This document shows, piece by piece, positions 24,011 through 31,881 of a stretch of 37,680 bases of DNA; position 1 is the stretch's first letter, and each line of letters opens with the position of its first letter. A program made the translations under genes and the position numbers. This DNA is from an uncultured Bacilli bacterium (GTDB taxonomy: Bacteria; Bacillota_I; Bacilli_A; RF39; UBA660): positions 1 to 37,680 of the forward strand of contig CAKOIF010000016.1 of NCBI GenBank assembly GCA_934086485.1, in the 5' to 3' direction. The notes beneath the pieces are model-generated. The model saw only the letters and a list, made by a program, of their open reading frames with translations, was not told where the DNA came from and ran no database searches.

Positions 24011-25069
24011 ATGATAGATAGATTAAATGCAATGCTTGAAAAGTATGATGAACTATCAAATAAATTAACTAGTGAAGAAGTATTAAATAACTATGAATTA
24101 TTAAAAAATATTTCTAAAGAGAAAAGTGATTTAGAGGAAACTGTAGATACTTATAAAGAATATAAAAAAGTAATCGATGACATTGAAAATACTAAAGAAA
24201 TGCTTAATGATCCCGATTTAAAAGATATTGCAAGTGAAGAACTTACTTCATTAGAAAATAGAAAAGAAGAGTTAAATAAAAAGTTAGAAATACTTTTAGT
24301 ACCAAAGGATGAAAATGATGGTAAAGATGTAATTATGGAAATTCGTGGTGCTGCAGGTGGCGATGAAGCAAATATTTTTGCTGGAGATCTATTTAGAATG
24401 TATTCTTACTATGCTGAAAAAAATGGTTGGAAAATTGAGGTTTTACACTGCATCGAAGGTACAAGTGGAGGTTTTTCACAGATTGAATATATAGTTAAGG
24501 GAAAAGATGTTTATTCAAAATTAAAGTATGAAAGTGGTTCTCATAGAGTTCAAAGAGTTCCTGAAACTGAAAATCAAGGTAGAGTTCATACTTCGACTGC
24601 CACAGTACTTGTAATGCCAAAATATGATAATGTTAGTATCAATATTAATGAAAATGATTTAAAAATAGATGTATATCATTCATCAGGTGCTGGAGGACAA
24701 AGTGTAAACACAAGTAATTCTGCAGTTAGAATTACTCACGTTCCTACTGGAGTTGTTGTAACTTGTCAAGAAGAAAGAAGCCAGTTAAAAAACAAAGAAA
24801 GAGCAATGGAACTTTTAAAAATTAAGATAAATTCCGCTTTAGAGGATGAAAAAAATAGTAAAGAACAATCTGAAAGAAAAAGCAAAATTGGTACTGGAGA
24901 CCGTAGTGAAAAGATTAGAACATATAATTACCCACAAAATCGTGTTACAGATCATCGTATAAACTTTTCAATTATGGAACTAGATAGAGTAATGGATGGC
25001 TATTTAGATCCAATTATCGAAGCCTTAATTAATGAAGATATGAGGTTAAAACTCGAAGGTTTAAAATAA
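24011..25069 (+). CDS. prfA: Peptide chain release factor 1
   Basis: RF1 recognises UAA and UAG and triggers peptide release. The 352-aa length is standard. An N-terminal coiled-coil domain is followed by the codon-recognition domain (HRVQRVPETENQGRVHTS) and the catalytic GGQ at residues 228-230 in SSGAGGQSVNTSNSAVR. The GGQ glutamine is the expected substrate of PrmC, which is encoded immediately downstream without any gap. AAGGTGAG is the ribosome-binding site. Confidence 0.97.
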   Translation: MIDRLNAMLEKYDELSNKLTSEEVLNNYELLKNISKEKSDLEETVDTYKEYKKVIDDIENTKEMLNDPDLKDIASEELTSLENRKEELNKKLEILLVPKDENDGKDVIMEIRGAAGGDEANIFAGDLFRMYSYYAEKNGWKIEVLHCIEGTSGGFSQIEYIVKGKDVYSKLKYESGSHRVQRVPETENQGRVHTSTATVLVMPKYDNVSININENDLKIDVYHSSGAGGQSVNTSNSAVRITHVPTGVVVTCQEERSQLKNKERAMELLKIKINSALEDEKNSKEQSERKSKIGTGDRSEKIRTYNYPQNRVTDHRINFSIMELDRVMDGYLDPIIEALINEDMRLKLEGLK

Positions 25070-25792
25070 ATGGTAAGTGATTTTGATAAATCTTTAGTGG
25101 AAAAATATATTCCTGTTAATAAGCGAAAAAAAGCCCTAAAAAAATTAGAAAAAAACTATCCAATTCAATATTTAATTGGTGATGTAGATTTTTACGGATG
25201 TAAGATTTTAGTTAATAAAAATGTTTTAATACCTAGATTTGAAACTGAATCTTTAGTGGACAAATTACCCCGCTATATAAAGAAATATAATTTTGCAAAT
25301 CCTAAAATAATTGATATGGGAACAGGTTCTGGATGTATCAGTATTTTTCTAAAAAAAAATATTGATTGTGACGTATTAGCAATAGATAAAAGTTTAAAAG
25401 CCTTAAAAGTTGCTAAGAAAAATGCTAAATTAAATAATACTGATATTACTTTTAAACATATATCAATAGAAAAATTTAAAAGTACTGAAAAATTTGATAT
25501 TTTAGTATCAAATCCTCCTTATATTGACATTAATGATGAAGTAGATATAAAAACTAAATATGAACCTCAAATGGCTTTATTTGCCCCTAAAAAAGGATTA
25601 TATTTTTATGAAGTTATTTTAAATAATGCAAAAAGTTATTTAAATAATAAAAATATTATTGCCTTTGAAATAGGTTACAATGAGGGAAAACAAATAATTA
25701 AGATAGCAAAAGAAAAATTTCCTAATGCTGATATTTATTTAGAAAAAGATTTAGATAATAAAGATAGATTTATATTTATAGTGAATAAATAA
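25070..25792 (+). CDS. prmC: Release factor glutamine methyltransferase PrmC (HemK)
   Basis: PrmC methylates the GGQ glutamine of release factors. The 240-aa product is about 40 residues shorter than typical, mainly by loss of the N-terminal helical domain. Visible motifs are KNVLIPRFETE, the SAM-binding IDMGTGSGCISIFL and the catalytic NPPY at residues 148-151. It directly abuts prfA (ATG follows TAA), and there is no separate Shine-Dalgarno beyond the prfA end (GAAGG). The last codons form the left arm of a terminator. Confidence 0.93.
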   Translation: MVSDFDKSLVEKYIPVNKRKKALKKLEKNYPIQYLIGDVDFYGCKILVNKNVLIPRFETESLVDKLPRYIKKYNFANPKIIDMGTGSGCISIFLKKNIDCDVLAIDKSLKALKVAKKNAKLNNTDITFKHISIEKFKSTEKFDILVSNPPYIDINDEVDIKTKYEPQMALFAPKKGLYFYEVILNNAKSYLNNKNIIAFEIGYNEGKQIIKIAKEKFPNADIYLEKDLDNKDRFIFIVNK

Positions 25793-25805
25793 TCTATCTT
25801 TTTTT
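25760..25805 (+). terminator. Terminator at the prmC 3' end
   Basis: Perfect 11-bp stem AAAGATAGATT / AATCTATCTTT (25760-25770 with 25791-25801) with a 20-nt loop and a T7 run. It overlaps the prmC stop. Confidence 0.8.
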
Positions 25806-25826
25806 CATAATTAAATTGGTGAACAA

Positions 25827-26333
25827 ATGAAAAAGATTATTATATGTTTATTTGTAATAGTGGTTTTTATGTTATCTTTCACAAAAGAAAATGTTATAAT
25901 ACCCAAAGAAAGTATTAGGTATAGGATTGTAGCAAATAGTAATAACGATTTAGATCAGTATAACAAACTTAAAGCAAATGAAATAATATTTCCAATAATA
26001 AATGATATAATGAACAATTCTAATAATATAGTAGAGGCTAGAAAAAATATAAATAAAAATATTCCTCTTATTGAAAAAAGTTTAGATAATTTAAATATTA
26101 AGTATAAAGTATCCTTTGGCCAAAATTATTTTCCAACAAAAACATATTTAAATAATACATATAGTGAAGGTAATTATGAATCATTAGTTATTTATTTGGA
26201 TGAGGCTAAAGGAGATAATTTTTGGTGTGTTATGTTTCCACCGTTATGTTTAATTGATATTAATAGAGAACATTTAGATAAAGTAGTTTATAAATCTTAT
26301 GCAAAAGAAATCATAAATAAATATTCAAAATAA
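25827..26333 (+). CDS. spoIIR: Stage II sporulation protein R
   Basis: SpoIIR is the forespore signal that activates SpoIIGA protease and hence sigma-E in the mother cell. The 168-aa product has an N-terminal signal or anchor segment (3-17), then the family blocks IPKESIRYRIVANSNNDLDQ and VSFGQNYFPTKTY, and the C-terminal NFWCVMFPPLCLIDI. All are close to B. subtilis SpoIIR. A terminator separates it from prmC. I could not recognise a sigma-F promoter. The prfA-prmC-spoIIR-mntP neighbourhood matches B. subtilis, so this is inherited context. Confidence 0.9.
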   Translation: MKKIIICLFVIVVFMLSFTKENVIIPKESIRYRIVANSNNDLDQYNKLKANEIIFPIINDIMNNSNNIVEARKNINKNIPLIEKSLDNLNIKYKVSFGQNYFPTKTYLNNTYSEGNYESLVIYLDEAKGDNFWCVMFPPLCLIDINREHLDKVVYKSYAKEIINKYSK

Positions 26334-26345
26334 TATAATTGAAGT

Positions 26346-26873
26346 ATGAAAATATTATCAATAATATTAATCGCAGTTTCTTTGTCAATGGACACTTTTT
26401 CTCTAGCATTATCTGTAGGAACATCTCTAACTAAAAGAAAAGATATACTATTTTTATCTTCTTTAGTTGGTGTGTTTCATTTTTTTATGCCACTTTTAGG
26501 AAATGCATTTGGTAATGAAATCAAACAAATTTTCAACATAAATCCTAATTTATTATTATTTTATCTATTTATGTTTATAGCAATTGAAATGGTAATTGAC
26601 TTATTTAGTAAAAGCGAAAAAGCATTTTCTTTATCGTTTTGGCAAGCAATTTTATTTGCTTTTTCAGTTAGTTTAGATAGCTTTACTATCGGAATTGGTC
26701 TTAAAAGTATTACAAATAATATTATTTTTGCATCATTTATATTTATGATAATATCAGCATTTTTTACTTATTTAGGTTTAAAAATAGGTGTTTATTCCTT
26801 TAAAAAGATGGGAGAAATTTCAAAAATTATTGGTATAATAATAATTTTATTTTTAGCATTTAAAAATTTATAA
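26346..26873 (+). CDS. mntP: MntP-family manganese efflux protein
   Basis: A 175-aa integral membrane protein with about six helices arranged as two related halves. Each half carries the conserved acidic motif: SLSMDTFSLALSVG in the first and SVSLDSFTIGIGL in the second. MntP exports Mn2+; the B. subtilis gene lies in the same neighbourhood downstream of spoIIR. The related YtaF sporulation family has the same fold, so that remains an alternative, but the GVFHFFMPLLGNAFG segment fits MntP. It follows spoIIR by 12 bp and has only a weak ribosome-binding site. Confidence 0.82.
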   Translation: MKILSIILIAVSLSMDTFSLALSVGTSLTKRKDILFLSSLVGVFHFFMPLLGNAFGNEIKQIFNINPNLLLFYLFMFIAIEMVIDLFSKSEKAFSLSFWQAILFAFSVSLDSFTIGIGLKSITNNIIFASFIFMIISAFFTYLGLKIGVYSFKKMGEISKIIGIIIILFLAFKNL

Positions 26874-26880
26874 TTTTTTG

Positions 26881-26909
26881 TTGATTAAATCACAAAATTG
26901 TAGTAAGAT
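26881..26909 (+). promoter_or_regulatory. Promoter of the coiled-coil gene pair
   Basis: TTGATT (26881-26886), 17-bp spacer, TAAGAT (26904-26909), 25 bp before the first coiled-coil gene. Confidence 0.65.
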
Positions 26910-26934
26910 TAATGTAGAATAAAGAGGTGTGAGT

Positions 26935-27489
26935 ATGAAAAAAGATGACATTAAATTAGATGAAGGTTATGAAACTTTTAGTGAAGGACCAAAGTTTGAA
27001 TTTCCTAGAGAGATATTTTCTCTTACAAAAGAAAGTGAAGATTTATTAAAAGATAATAAGGACAATAAAGCAAAAAGTACTGATTTTGAAAGCCTTTTAT
27101 TAGAACTAAATAAACAAGTTTCTGATGCTGACACTTCAGTAGCGGCTTTAGTATCTCAAAAAGAGGAATTAAATAATCGTAAATTACAAATCGAGGAAGA
27201 TGAGAAAAAATTATCAAATGAAAGATTTAGTTTTGAACAAGAAATGAAAAATGAAAAGCAAAAATTAAATGATGCAAAAATTGATTTTGAGCAAGAAAAA
27301 ACTAAAATATATGCTGATATAGATTTCAAAAGACAAGAAGTTATTAATTCTAAAAATGAGTTTGAAAAATATCGTGTTGAACAAATGAATCTAATTGAAA
27401 AGAATAAAGCTCAACTCGAGGATAATTATGCTAAATTTGAAAAAATAGTTAGAACATTTATATCTAAAATGAATAATAAAGGTGAATAA
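26935..27489 (+). CDS. Coiled-coil protein of unknown function (A)
   Basis: Not recognised. The 184-aa soluble protein has an acidic N-terminal region (about 1-55) with the element GPKFEFPREIFSLTK. From about 65 to 175 it is a continuous Lys/Glu/Gln-rich coiled coil. It ends in DNYAKFEKIVRTFISKM, close to the end of the next protein (KNYNSLKEIVSKFEGTV). There is no signal peptide or membrane segment. The ATG at 26935 is chosen because AGAGGTG lies 5 nt upstream. The stop overlaps the next start (TAATG), so the two are translationally coupled and may form a heteromeric filament or scaffold. Confidence 0.75.
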   Translation: MKKDDIKLDEGYETFSEGPKFEFPREIFSLTKESEDLLKDNKDNKAKSTDFESLLLELNKQVSDADTSVAALVSQKEELNNRKLQIEEDEKKLSNERFSFEQEMKNEKQKLNDAKIDFEQEKTKIYADIDFKRQEVINSKNEFEKYRVEQMNLIEKNKAQLEDNYAKFEKIVRTFISKMNNKGE

Positions 27490-27980
27490 TGTCACAAAAA
27501 AAGGATAATGTTTTTGAACTAAATTTTGATGATTTTAATACTGGATTATTAGAAAAAAATTTAGAGGAAAAAGGTACTAATGAGTTTTTAAACTATTATA
27601 TTAAGTTAAATAGTGATTTAGAGCAAAAGAAAAAAGATTTAGAAAAAGATAAAGAGCAGTTTGCAAGTAACATAAAAAAAGAGATAGACAAACTTAATCA
27701 AAAAAAAGCAAAATTAACCAAAGATTATGAAAAAATGAAAAAAGAATTATTTGATTATGAAGACTATCTTGATGATTATAAAGAAAGATTAGAAAAGGCT
27801 CAAAAAACTTTTTATGAATATCAAAAAAATGAAATTTCTAAAATAACTAAAGAGAAAGAAAAACTTGCAAAAATGCAAAATGAAACTGAAAAAAGTTCAA
27901 AACAAATTAATAAAAATTATAATTCTTTAAAAGAAATAGTAAGTAAATTTGAGGGTACGGTAAATAAAGCTCAAAAATAA
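27489..27980 (+). CDS. Coiled-coil protein of unknown function (B)
   Basis: Not recognised. The 163-aa soluble protein has a short acidic N-terminal segment (FELNFDDFNTGLLEKNLEE), then a long Lys/Glu coiled coil from about 40 to 150 with aromatic breaks (FDYEDYLDDYKERL, FYEYQKN). It ends with a motif shared with the upstream protein (NY, then IV, then F at matching spacing), so the pair probably arose by duplication. Its start overlaps the upstream stop by one base. It is followed by a poor hairpin and then the murA promoter. Confidence 0.75.
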   Translation: MSQKKDNVFELNFDDFNTGLLEKNLEEKGTNEFLNYYIKLNSDLEQKKKDLEKDKEQFASNIKKEIDKLNQKKAKLTKDYEKMKKELFDYEDYLDDYKERLEKAQKTFYEYQKNEISKITKEKEKLAKMQNETEKSSKQINKNYNSLKEIVSKFEGTVNKAQK

Positions 27981-28014
27981 TTTACTTTTTTTTTGTAAAT
28001 ATTTAACAAGATAT

Positions 28015-28043
28015 TTGACTATATGGCAAAAAAAAGGTAATAT
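28015..28043 (+). promoter_or_regulatory. murA promoter
   Basis: TTGACT (28015-28020), 17-bp spacer, TAATAT (28038-28043). The leader is about 80 nt and contains a small ATCTAT/ATAGAT hairpin just before the ribosome-binding site. Confidence 0.75.
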
Positions 28044-28130
28044 TAAATTGTATATGTTATTCATAACTATGATTATAAATACATAAAGATATAATGAAAG
28101 ATCTATTTTTATAGATGGTGTGGTGAAATA

Positions 28131-29396
28131 ATGAAATATATTAAAATAAATGGTGGTAAACCACTTCAAGGGGAAATATCTATCGGGGGAGCAAAAAATA
28201 GTGCAGTTGCCTTAATACCTGCAGCTCTACTTGCAAATAGTAAATGTAGAATTGAAAAAATACCTGATATTTCTGATAAAGATGCATTATTTGATATTTT
28301 AAAAGTATTAAATGTAGATTTTAAATTTAATGATAAAGAAGTAATTATTGATCCTACAAATTTAAAAAATGTTTTAATACCAGAGGATTTATCTAATAAA
28401 CTTCGCGCTTCTTATTATTTTATGGGAGTACTTCTTGCAAAATTTAAAAAAGTAGAAATATTTTTCCCGGGAGGATGTAATATAGGTCAAAGACCAATTG
28501 ATTTACATTTAAAAGGTTTTGAGGCTTTAGGGGCAAAAATAACTCACGATGAAGATACTCATAAATATACTTTAGAGGCTAAAAATTTAAAAGGTACTAG
28601 AATTAATTTGGATTTTGCTTCAGTTGGAGCAACAATTAACATTATGTTTGCGGCAAGTATGGCCGAAGGTATAACTACAATTAGCAATGCTGCTAAAGAA
28701 ATTGAAATAATAAATATTGCACAGTTTTTAAATAAAATGGGAGCAAAAATCGAAGGTGCGGGAACAAGTGTTATCACTATCGAAGGTGTTAAAAAACTTA
28801 GTGGTGCAAACATTGATGTTATTCCTGATAGAATTGAAGCAGGAACATATTTAATGATTGGTGCAATGATTGGAAATAATTTAACAGTAAGTGGAGTTAT
28901 TCCAAGTCAAATCGAAGCATTATTTGATAAATTTGATGATATGGGAATTAAATATTTAATCGATGGTAATAAAGTAACAATTTCTAAATGTGATAATATA
29001 AAACCAATTAATATAAAAACTCTAGTATATCCAGGATTTCCAACTGATTTAGGACAACCTATTTCTGTATTACTTACTCAAGCAAATGGAACATCTTATT
29101 TTGAGGAAACAATTTGGGAAAATAGAATGCAGCACGTTAAGTATTTAAATAAAATGGGTGCTAATATTACTCTTCAAGATAATGCACATTCAATAATAAT
29201 TGGCCCATCAAAGTTAAAAGGTTGTGAAATTAATGCCACAGATTTAAGGGGAGGAGCCGCTTTAGTAATGGCAGGATTAATTGCTACTGGTACAACAAAA
29301 ATAACTAACATTGAATATATTTTAAGAGGTTATGAAAATCTTGTTAAAAAATTAAAACAAGTTGGCGCGGATATAGAAATTATTGATGAAGATTAA
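28131..29396 (+). CDS. murA: UDP-N-acetylglucosamine 1-carboxyvinyltransferase
   Basis: MurA catalyses the first committed step of peptidoglycan synthesis (enolpyruvyl transfer to UDP-GlcNAc). The 421-aa length is standard. The substrate-binding GGAKNSAVALIPAALLA is near the N-terminus. The catalytic and fosfomycin-binding Cys116 is intact in FPGGCNIGQRPIDLH, and ATDLRGGAALVMAGL lies near the C-terminus. It has its own promoter. Its last codons overlap the following membrane-protein gene by 11 nt. Confidence 0.97.
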   Translation: MKYIKINGGKPLQGEISIGGAKNSAVALIPAALLANSKCRIEKIPDISDKDALFDILKVLNVDFKFNDKEVIIDPTNLKNVLIPEDLSNKLRASYYFMGVLLAKFKKVEIFFPGGCNIGQRPIDLHLKGFEALGAKITHDEDTHKYTLEAKNLKGTRINLDFASVGATINIMFAASMAEGITTISNAAKEIEIINIAQFLNKMGAKIEGAGTSVITIEGVKKLSGANIDVIPDRIEAGTYLMIGAMIGNNLTVSGVIPSQIEALFDKFDDMGIKYLIDGNKVTISKCDNIKPINIKTLVYPGFPTDLGQPISVLLTQANGTSYFEETIWENRMQHVKYLNKMGANITLQDNAHSIIIGPSKLKGCEINATDLRGGAALVMAGLIATGTTKITNIEYILRGYENLVKKLKQVGADIEIIDED

Positions 29397-30009
29397 GCGA
29401 AGATATAAGTTAATTTTAATAATATTATTCGCAGTAATCTTAATAATATCATTGTACTTTATTTTAAATAAGAAAAAAGAAGTTATTTCTCTATCAATTG
29501 GTGATTATATATCAATGAATAAAATGAATTATTTTTATAGTAAAACTTATGATAATCTTTATTCCAAAGATGTTATTTGTAAAGAAATAAAAGAACCATA
29601 TTTAACAAGTGATGCACTATTAGAAAAGATAACTAATAATGAAAATAATATTCAGTATTATATAAAAAATGCTAGTTTTATAAATATTAATGTAGGAAAT
29701 TATGAACTTAATAATTATAAAGAATTAAATGAAGAAATAACAATAGAATATTTAAATAATATGTACGATATTTTGTATCAAATAACAAAAATAAATAAAG
29801 CAAATATAAATTTAATAAATATATATGATGACAAAGGTGATTTTAAATTTATTAATAAAAAGTTATCAGAATATAGTAAAAAGTTTAAGATAAATTATGT
29901 TGATTTAAATAAACTTGATAAATCTTACTTTACATATTTTGATGATAAAGTATACATAAATAGTAAAGGAATGTATAAAATTAATGAAATTTTAACAAAA
30001 AATTCTTGA
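29386..30009 (+). CDS. Membrane-anchored SGNH-hydrolase-like protein lacking catalytic residues
   Basis: A 207-aa protein with a basic start, one TM helix (about 8-27) and an extracellular domain. The layout follows SGNH/GDSL hydrolases: LSIGDYIS where GDS is expected, a mid-domain INVGNYELN where GxND is expected, and a C-terminal DDKVYINSKGMYKINEI where the Asp-x-x-His block is expected. The nucleophile Ser is Tyr and the catalytic His is missing, so it is probably not an active hydrolase. The family match is by eye. The ATG at 29386 overlaps the murA end and lacks a good ribosome-binding site, suggesting translation by re-initiation after murA. It stops with TGA. Confidence 0.6.
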   Translation: MKIKRRYKLILIILFAVILIISLYFILNKKKEVISLSIGDYISMNKMNYFYSKTYDNLYSKDVICKEIKEPYLTSDALLEKITNNENNIQYYIKNASFININVGNYELNNYKELNEEITIEYLNNMYDILYQITKINKANINLINIYDDKGDFKFINKKLSEYSKKFKINYVDLNKLDKSYFTYFDDKVYINSKGMYKINEILTKNS

Positions 30010-30033
30010 TAAGTTTGAAATATATGATATAAT
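30006..30033 (+). promoter_or_regulatory. rpmE promoter
   Basis: TTGATA (30006-30011) spans the upstream TGA stop. A 16-bp spacer is followed by TATAAT (30028-30033) with TGA before it, giving an extended -10. Confidence 0.75.
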
Positions 30034-30066
30034 ACTAAAGAAGTTAAAAGGAGAGGAAAAATAATT

Positions 30067-30282
30067 ATGAAAGCAAATATACATCCTGAAATGAAAGAAG
30101 CTACAGTAAAATGTGCGTGTGGTGAAACATTTAACGTTTTATCAACAAAAGAAAATATCAATGTTGAAGTATGTAGTAAATGTCATCCATTCTACACAGG
30201 AACTCAAGCAAAAGCTAAGAAAACAGGAAATGTAGAAAAATTTAATCGTAAATATGGATTAAATGAACAAAAGACAGCATAG
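30067..30282 (+). CDS. rpmE: 50S ribosomal protein L31 (zinc form)
   Basis: L31 (71 aa) bridges the ribosomal subunits. It has the zinc-binding pattern C16-x-C18 and C36-x2-C39, so it is the zinc-containing paralogue that many bacteria replace with a Cys-free form under zinc limitation. The motif CHPFYTGTQAKAKKTGNVEKF is characteristic (positions 39-59). It has its own strong promoter and an AGGAGAGG ribosome-binding site. Confidence 0.96.
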   Translation: MKANIHPEMKEATVKCACGETFNVLSTKENINVEVCSKCHPFYTGTQAKAKKTGNVEKFNRKYGLNEQKTA

Positions 30283-30296
30283 TTTTTTGTTTTTTT
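30266..30296 (+). terminator. Terminator at the rpmE 3' end
   Basis: AACAAAA / TTTTGTT stem with a 12-nt loop spanning the stop codon, followed by T5. The stem is all A-T except one pair, so it is weak. Confidence 0.5.
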
Positions 30297-30297
30297 A

Positions 30298-30306
30298 TGA
30301 TATAAT
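30298..30306 (+). promoter_or_regulatory. Extended -10 promoter of rpiB
   Basis: TGATATAAT, about 20 bp before the rpiB start, with no good -35. Confidence 0.55.
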
Positions 30307-30326
30307 TAAAAAGGAGATGGTAATTT

Positions 30327-30782
30327 TTGAAGGTATATATAGGAACAGATCATAGGGGTGTAGAAACACAAAATAAAATAGTAAATTATTTAAAAGATTT
30401 AGGAATTGATATAAATATAAGTAAATTAAAACATAATGATAATGATGATTATCCTGATTTTGCATTTGATGTTTGCAAAAGTGTTATAGAAAGTCCTAAT
30501 AGTTTAGGCATACTAATATGTGGTACAGGAATAGGTATGAGCATTGCAGCAAATAAAGTTAAAGGTATTAGAGCGGCAAGATGTGTTAATACTGATGATG
30601 CTTTTTTTGCAAGAAATCATAACGATAGTAATGTTCTATGCATAAGTAGTAATAATGATATTAATAATATTTATGAAATTGTTGATACTTTTTTAAATAC
30701 TAAAACCTCAGAAGAGGAAAGACATCATAAAAGAATTCAAAAAATCATAAATTATGAAAATGGTGAATATAATGAATTATAA
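30327..30782 (+). CDS. rpiB: Ribose-5-phosphate isomerase B
   Basis: RpiB interconverts ribose-5-phosphate and ribulose-5-phosphate in the pentose phosphate pathway. The 151-aa protein begins with KVYIGTDHRG, the family N-terminus, and contains the active-site Cys65 in ILICGTGIGMSIAANK and the RAARC block. It starts with TTG, supported by GGAGATGG 7-8 nt upstream and by alignment of the N-terminus. The B. subtilis rpiB (ywlF) is also near prmC, spoIIR and mntP. The 3' end overlaps the DUF1146 gene by 11 nt. Confidence 0.93.
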   Translation: MKVYIGTDHRGVETQNKIVNYLKDLGIDINISKLKHNDNDDYPDFAFDVCKSVIESPNSLGILICGTGIGMSIAANKVKGIRAARCVNTDDAFFARNHNDSNVLCISSNNDINNIYEIVDTFLNTKTSEEERHHKRIQKIINYENGEYNEL

Positions 30783-30960
30783 AGTGTTAATTTATGTATT
30801 AATGCTTTTTGTATCTATTTTTGCTTTAAGCGGAATAAATTTTACAGGGTTTTTCAAGATAAAACATGAACTTGAGGCGAAAATATTTGTAATGCTTGCA
30901 TCGTTTGGTCTTGCCTATGTTTCTGCAGAATTTTTTATAAAATTAATTGAATTATTTTAA
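30772..30960 (+). CDS. DUF1146 (YwzB-like) small membrane protein
   Basis: A 62-aa protein with two hydrophobic helices (about 4-18 and 39-58) and, between them, the segment GINFTGFFKIKHELEAKIFVML, which fits the DUF1146/YwzB family. Its function is unknown. In B. subtilis ywzB is near murAA-spoIID-spoIIQ, and spoIID follows here too. The ATG at 30772 is chosen because GGTG lies 6 nt upstream; an ATG six codons earlier is possible. Confidence 0.7.
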   Translation: MNYKVLIYVLMLFVSIFALSGINFTGFFKIKHELEAKIFVMLASFGLAYVSAEFFIKLIELF

Positions 30961-30967
30961 GGAAAAT

Positions 30968-31846
30968 ATGGATAAAGATAATAAAATTATAATAATTTTG
31001 ATATTAGTTATATGTTTATTAATAGGAAGTTTAAATAAAAGTGCTTCCTATTTTTTTAATAATGAAACAAAAAATATTGTGATAAAAGAAAGCACTGATC
31101 AAATGGAGGACTATTTAATCGGAGTAATTGCTTGTGAAATGCCAGCATCATTTAATGAAGAAACATTAAAAAGCCAAGCAATTGCCTCGAGAACATATGC
31201 GTACTTTCTAAAAAGTAAAAATAAAGAACCGACTAATGATACTAGGACCCAATGTTTAATTACTAAAGAAAAAATGAAAAGTATTTGGAAAGATGATTAT
31301 GATTTTTATTATAATAAAATAAAGTCTGCGGTAGAAAGTACTAAAAATTTAGTATTAAAATATGATGGAAAGATAATTCCTGCATATTATTTTTCAATGA
31401 GTAATGGCTATACTGAAAATAGCACATCCGTATTTAGTGAAAGTTATCCCTATTTACAAAGCGTTTCTTCAGAATATGAAAAAGAAAATATAAATTTTAA
31501 AAAAGAAGTAACAATTTCAAAAGAAAAATTTTGTAATAAACTAGGTATAACTTGTAATGATTTAATTATAAGTAATGTAAAAAGAAATAGTACAAATAGA
31601 GTTGAAAGTATTATAATTAATGAAAAAAAATTTACCGGTATTGAAGTTAGAAAAACACTTGGACTGCGTTCTACTGATTTTGTTATAAAATTAAATGAAA
31701 AAGATATAAATATTACAACATATGGTTATGGACATGGAGTTGGAATGAGTCAATATGGTGCTAATTATTTAGCAAATCAAGGTTTTAATTATGAATATAT
31801 ATTAAAATATTATTATAAAGATGTAATTATTTCTAGTATAAATTAA
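30968..31846 (+). CDS. spoIID: Stage II sporulation protein D
   Basis: SpoIID is a membrane-anchored lytic transglycosylase that cleaves glycan strands during engulfment. The 292-aa product has one N-terminal TM (about 6-22). The core motif IGVIACEMPASFNEETLKSQ includes the catalytic Glu. SNGYTENSTSVFSESYPYL and the C-terminal GYGHGVGMSQYGANYLANQG follow. The ATG at 30968 is chosen because AAGGAAA lies just upstream; an earlier in-frame start has no ribosome-binding site. Its classical partners SpoIIM and SpoIIP are not in the window. Confidence 0.93.
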   Translation: MDKDNKIIIILILVICLLIGSLNKSASYFFNNETKNIVIKESTDQMEDYLIGVIACEMPASFNEETLKSQAIASRTYAYFLKSKNKEPTNDTRTQCLITKEKMKSIWKDDYDFYYNKIKSAVESTKNLVLKYDGKIIPAYYFSMSNGYTENSTSVFSESYPYLQSVSSEYEKENINFKKEVTISKEKFCNKLGITCNDLIISNVKRNSTNRVESIIINEKKFTGIEVRKTLGLRSTDFVIKLNEKDINITTYGYGHGVGMSQYGANYLANQGFNYEYILKYYYKDVIISSIN

Positions 31847-31881
31847 ATTTTTTTGTTCATACTTCTTTATAGGAGGAATGA

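Noticed and set aside
27981..28010. Terminator after the coiled-coil pair
   Set aside because: The ATTTAC/GTAAAT stem has the T-run in its loop, not after the stem, so it is not a credible intrinsic terminator.
30000..30012. Mycoplasma-type code (TGA as Trp)
   Set aside because: The gene at 29386-30009 ends in TGA at the expected place, and long reading frames use TGG for Trp without internal TGA.
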